Assembly (NCBI RefSeq): GCF_003815675.1
Contig: NZ_CP033918.1
Coordinates: forward strand, 2,852,001 to 2,916,000
DNA: 64,000 nt
Direction: 5' to 3'
Source of the DNA: Chryseobacterium sp. G0186
GTDB taxonomy: Bacteria > Bacteroidota > Bacteroidia > Flavobacteriales > Weeksellaceae
In this document: in pieces, positions 61,623 through 64,000 of the stretch
How the letters are laid out: each line of letters opens with the position of its first letter
How positions within the stretch are numbered: position 1 is the first letter of the stretch
Made by a program: the position numbers and the translations under genes
The notes under the pieces: model-generated
The model's input: the letters and a program-made list of their open reading frames with translations, nothing else
Told to the model about the DNA's origin: nothing
The model's database searches: none

Positions 61623-63776
61623 TTGAAAATATCTTTGATCCAAGATTATAAAACTATGATACTGAAATACCTTATAACCATCAGCCTTATTTCTTCAGCT
61701 GTTTCTGCACAAATCCAGAAAGACAGTATCCAACGTCTTGAACAGGTTAATCTTCTTGCAAAAAAGAAACTTATTGAGAGAAAGGCAGACCGACTGATAT
61801 TCAATGTGGAAAACTCTATTGCTTCCCAGGGAATGGATGCTTCAGAAACACTTGCCAATGTCCCCTTATTGAAAGTAAATGAAGACCAGGGTGTGATTTC
61901 TATTGCCGGAAAGAGTTCCCTAAGTGTAATGGTGAATGGAAGAATGCTTAATCTTTCGGGAACGGCTTTGTTTAATTATTTAAAATCCATCAGGTCTGAA
62001 AATATAGCCAAAATAGAGGTAATTACAACACCTCCGGCAAAGTATGAAGCCCAGGGAAACAGTGGAATCATCAATATTGTTTTGAAAAAAAATCCCAATA
62101 TAGGTTTTAGCGGAAATATCAATTCCAACCTCATCCAAAGAACTTATTCCGGATTCAGCTCCAATGGAGCACTGAACTATCAAACAGAGAAATTCAGCAG
62201 CAGTCTGAAACTTACCTATTATGATTCAGCCAAGCGTTCTGATGAGAATTACACCATATTGGGAGCCAGCCAAAACTACAGCAAATCGGTAAGAAAAGAC
62301 ATGTGGAAAGAACTGACTCCTAACCTGAGTATGTCTTACAAAATCAGTAAAAATTCACAAATAGGATTTGAATATATCTACGCTCACCAAAAATCGGGAA
62401 TGGATATTGTCAATACCACAAAAAACATTGATTCAGACTTAAAAGAAGAAAACCTTTTAACCCATAGCTTTCACAGAGAAAAGCTTCCTACTCATACGTT
62501 AAGCGCCTATTATGATGTAAAACTGGATTCTCTGGGGAAAAAACTCAGCATTGCAGGAAATTTTTATAAAAACAACTCTGATACGGAGGTTAATTTTTCA
62601 ACCTTAAAGTATTCTGACCAATCTGTTCAGGATGTTAGAACCATTTCCATTGTGGCTCCCCAGATATTTTCTGCCCAGGCTGACCTGGAGCTTCCTTTTT
62701 CATTTGGAATAATTGAAACAGGGGTGAAATTTAATCAGTTTAAAAATACTTCGGATTTACAGTACCTCAAGCTAGAATCGGGGCAATATGTACCTGATTT
62801 TTCAAAGGCCAATCTTTTTCAGTATAAAGAAGAAAACTATGCAGGTTACGTTAGCTTTTCAAAATCTTTCGGAGAACATTGGGAAACTAAAGCCGGTATC
62901 CGCTATGAAAACACTAATGCAGAAAGCTATACTCCCTCATCCAATACTGGTAACCAGTACAACTATGGGCAATGGTTTCCCTCTGCTTACATTTCTTATA
63001 AGGAAGATAAAAATGTATTCAGTTTTTCATATTCCAGAAGAATTAACCGTCCAAGCATGAGCAATCTCAATCCGTTCCGCTGGTATTCAAATCCATATTC
63101 TTATTCTTCAGGAAATCCTTTGCTTACGCCTGCTTACATTAATAATTGGGAATTGGGATATACCTTTAACAATAAGTTATCAGCCAGTGTATATTATCTG
63201 AGAATGAAAAATGCGTTTGGACAGATCCTTGACATCAATGGGCTATCAGAAATTGGCACTTACCGCAATTACTACAATAATAATTTTCTGGGTCTAAATG
63301 CGTCTTATACTGATACTTTCTTTAATTTTTGGGAAGCCAGTATTTCCATGAATGCATCCCTCCAAAACTCATCGGTATTTGGGATTGATGCGGAAACACA
63401 GAAAGGATATTCGTTCAGCTATTCTATTCATAATACATTCAGTCTGAACAAGCAGAAAACCATTTCCTTATTTTTGAATTATGACCACGACCTTCCCTAC
63501 AAAAATGTGAATTCTTATTTTAATGACTTTATGGAATTAACATCAGGATTAAAAATCTCCCTTATGGAAAAGAAACTGCAAATAAATGCAACTGTCACTA
63601 ATATTTTGGCACAGAGATATCGTGGGGGTAAGTATTTTAAGGAAAATAGCCAACATTTTGATAATTATTGGGATGGCAGAAGTTTCCGTTTAAGTGTTAC
63701 GTATACTTTTGGAACCGGTAAAAATAAAATCGACAAAAAGAACATTAAATTCGAGGAAAAAGACAGAGCACAGTAA
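61623..63776 (+). CDS. Outer-membrane beta-barrel receptor (TonB-dependent type)
   Basis: 717 residues at most. The ATG at 61656 (MILKYLITISLISSAVSAQ) gives a normal signal peptide and may be the true start. Residues about 45-160 hold a plug-like domain (VNLLAKKKLIERKADRLIFNVENSIASQGMDASETLANVPLLKVNEDQGVISIAGKSSLSVMVNGR) and the rest a barrel of the OMP_b-brl_3 type. The substrate is unknown. The divergent LytS/LytTR system may regulate it. Confidence 0.88.
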   Translation: MKISLIQDYKTMILKYLITISLISSAVSAQIQKDSIQRLEQVNLLAKKKLIERKADRLIFNVENSIASQGMDASETLANVPLLKVNEDQGVISIAGKSSLSVMVNGRMLNLSGTALFNYLKSIRSENIAKIEVITTPPAKYEAQGNSGIINIVLKKNPNIGFSGNINSNLIQRTYSGFSSNGALNYQTEKFSSSLKLTYYDSAKRSDENYTILGASQNYSKSVRKDMWKELTPNLSMSYKISKNSQIGFEYIYAHQKSGMDIVNTTKNIDSDLKEENLLTHSFHREKLPTHTLSAYYDVKLDSLGKKLSIAGNFYKNNSDTEVNFSTLKYSDQSVQDVRTISIVAPQIFSAQADLELPFSFGIIETGVKFNQFKNTSDLQYLKLESGQYVPDFSKANLFQYKEENYAGYVSFSKSFGEHWETKAGIRYENTNAESYTPSSNTGNQYNYGQWFPSAYISYKEDKNVFSFSYSRRINRPSMSNLNPFRWYSNPYSYSSGNPLLTPAYINNWELGYTFNNKLSASVYYLRMKNAFGQILDINGLSEIGTYRNYYNNNFLGLNASYTDTFFNFWEASISMNASLQNSSVFGIDAETQKGYSFSYSIHNTFSLNKQKTISLFLNYDHDLPYKNVNSYFNDFMELTSGLKISLMEKKLQINATVTNILAQRYRGGKYFKENSQHFDNYWDGRSFRLSVTYTFGTGKNKIDKKNIKFEEKDRAQ

Positions 63777-63874
63777 TTTAGAGAAATAAAAAATTAGTAA
63801 AAAAACAGTTTTTGAAAATTCTTCCGTAACAATTTTTCATTTTGTGCGTCTAACTGAATAGTTGTAAAAACATT

Positions 63875-64000
63875 ATGAAAAAAACTATATTCGCTTTATC
63901 TCTTATAAGCTCTGTGTATGTATTTTCACAGGAAAAAGGGAATAACCAAACGAATGAAAAACAAATTGAAGGAGTAGTTATCACGAAAACTAAAAAAGCC
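63875..64000 (+). CDS. Start of another TonB-dependent receptor, 3' end missing
   Basis: The ATG at 63875 opens a frame that runs off the window end after 42 codons: MKKTIFALSLISSVYVFSQ is a signal peptide, and IEGVVITKTKKA is the typical start of a TonB-dependent receptor plug. It follows the barrel receptor gene by about 100 bases in the same direction, so it may be co-regulated. The family call rests on 42 residues only. Confidence 0.75.
   Translation, partial: MKKTIFALSLISSVYVFSQEKGNNQTNEKQIEGVVITKTKKA

Noticed and set aside
1..64000. CRISPR arrays, tRNA or rRNA genes
   Set aside because: No regularly spaced direct repeats and no tRNA or rRNA signature segments were noticed on either strand.

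Overview
The window looks like chromosomal DNA of a flexirubin-pigmented flavobacterium, most like Chryseobacterium or a close Weeksellaceae relative. This is judged from protein style (T9SS sorting domains, PorT-like barrels, LytTR two-component systems, M36 proteases), AT-rich intergenic DNA, Bacteroidota promoter boxes (TAnnTTTG at -7, TTTG at -33) and a tyrosine ammonia-lyase closely resembling the known Flavobacterium johnsoniae enzyme. No taxonomic search was possible. No rRNA, tRNA, CRISPR array, phage or insertion sequence was seen.

Positions 1-21.3 kb hold part of a flexirubin/aryl-polyene pigment cluster that continues to the left of the window. A plus-strand arm (2-3755) carries a LolA-like carrier, a small lipoprotein, a PorT-like barrel, a FabZ-like dehydratase, an exported protein and a GT2-DUF2062 fusion. 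A minus-strand arm (21248-9588) carries a PaaK-like ligase, tyrosine ammonia-lyase, FabG-like reductase, ketosynthase, acyl carrier protein, LpxL-like acyltransferase, CrtI-like oxidoreductase and a C45-type lipoprotein. Likely division of labour: the lyase makes 4-coumarate, the ligase activates it, ACP/KS/FabG/dehydratase extend it, and the FAD enzymes and acyltransferases tailor it. A divergent gene (17990) has flavin-dependent halogenase motifs. Two tandem M36 metalloproteases sit between the arms, and a small secreted-protein gene is broken by an in-frame stop.

Positions 21.3-30.1 kb are mainly housekeeping: M23 peptidase, ileS (with an unusual GXHH signature), a DksA-like protein, lspA, a SanA/YdcF-like protein and trpS. 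Positions 30.2-37 kb hold an OmpR-type two-component system with two PepSY-like small proteins, a YjjG-like phosphatase, a 44-residue small protein, an ECF sigma factor and metK, which is preceded by a candidate SAM-II riboswitch. Positions 37-42.4 kb hold divergent oxyR and katA, then enoyl-CoA hydratase, dCMP deaminase, xerD and a NUDIX hydrolase.

Positions 42.4-51.8 kb are minus-strand genes: haem-binding protein, Ig-like lipoprotein, serine hydrolase, 2-hydroxyacid dehydrogenase, acyl-CoA thioesterase, an HU-domain membrane protein, a TonB-dependent receptor behind a clear TPP riboswitch (so probably thiamin uptake) and a WG-repeat protein. Positions 52-57.5 kb hold two unrelated-size aconitases in tandem (AcnB and the 755-residue type). 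The right end has a membrane-anchored AraC regulator, an NTF2-like secreted protein, a LytS/LytR-type system divergent from an outer-membrane barrel receptor, and the start of another receptor gene cut by the window edge. Intergenic spaces carry several families of short inverted repeats.
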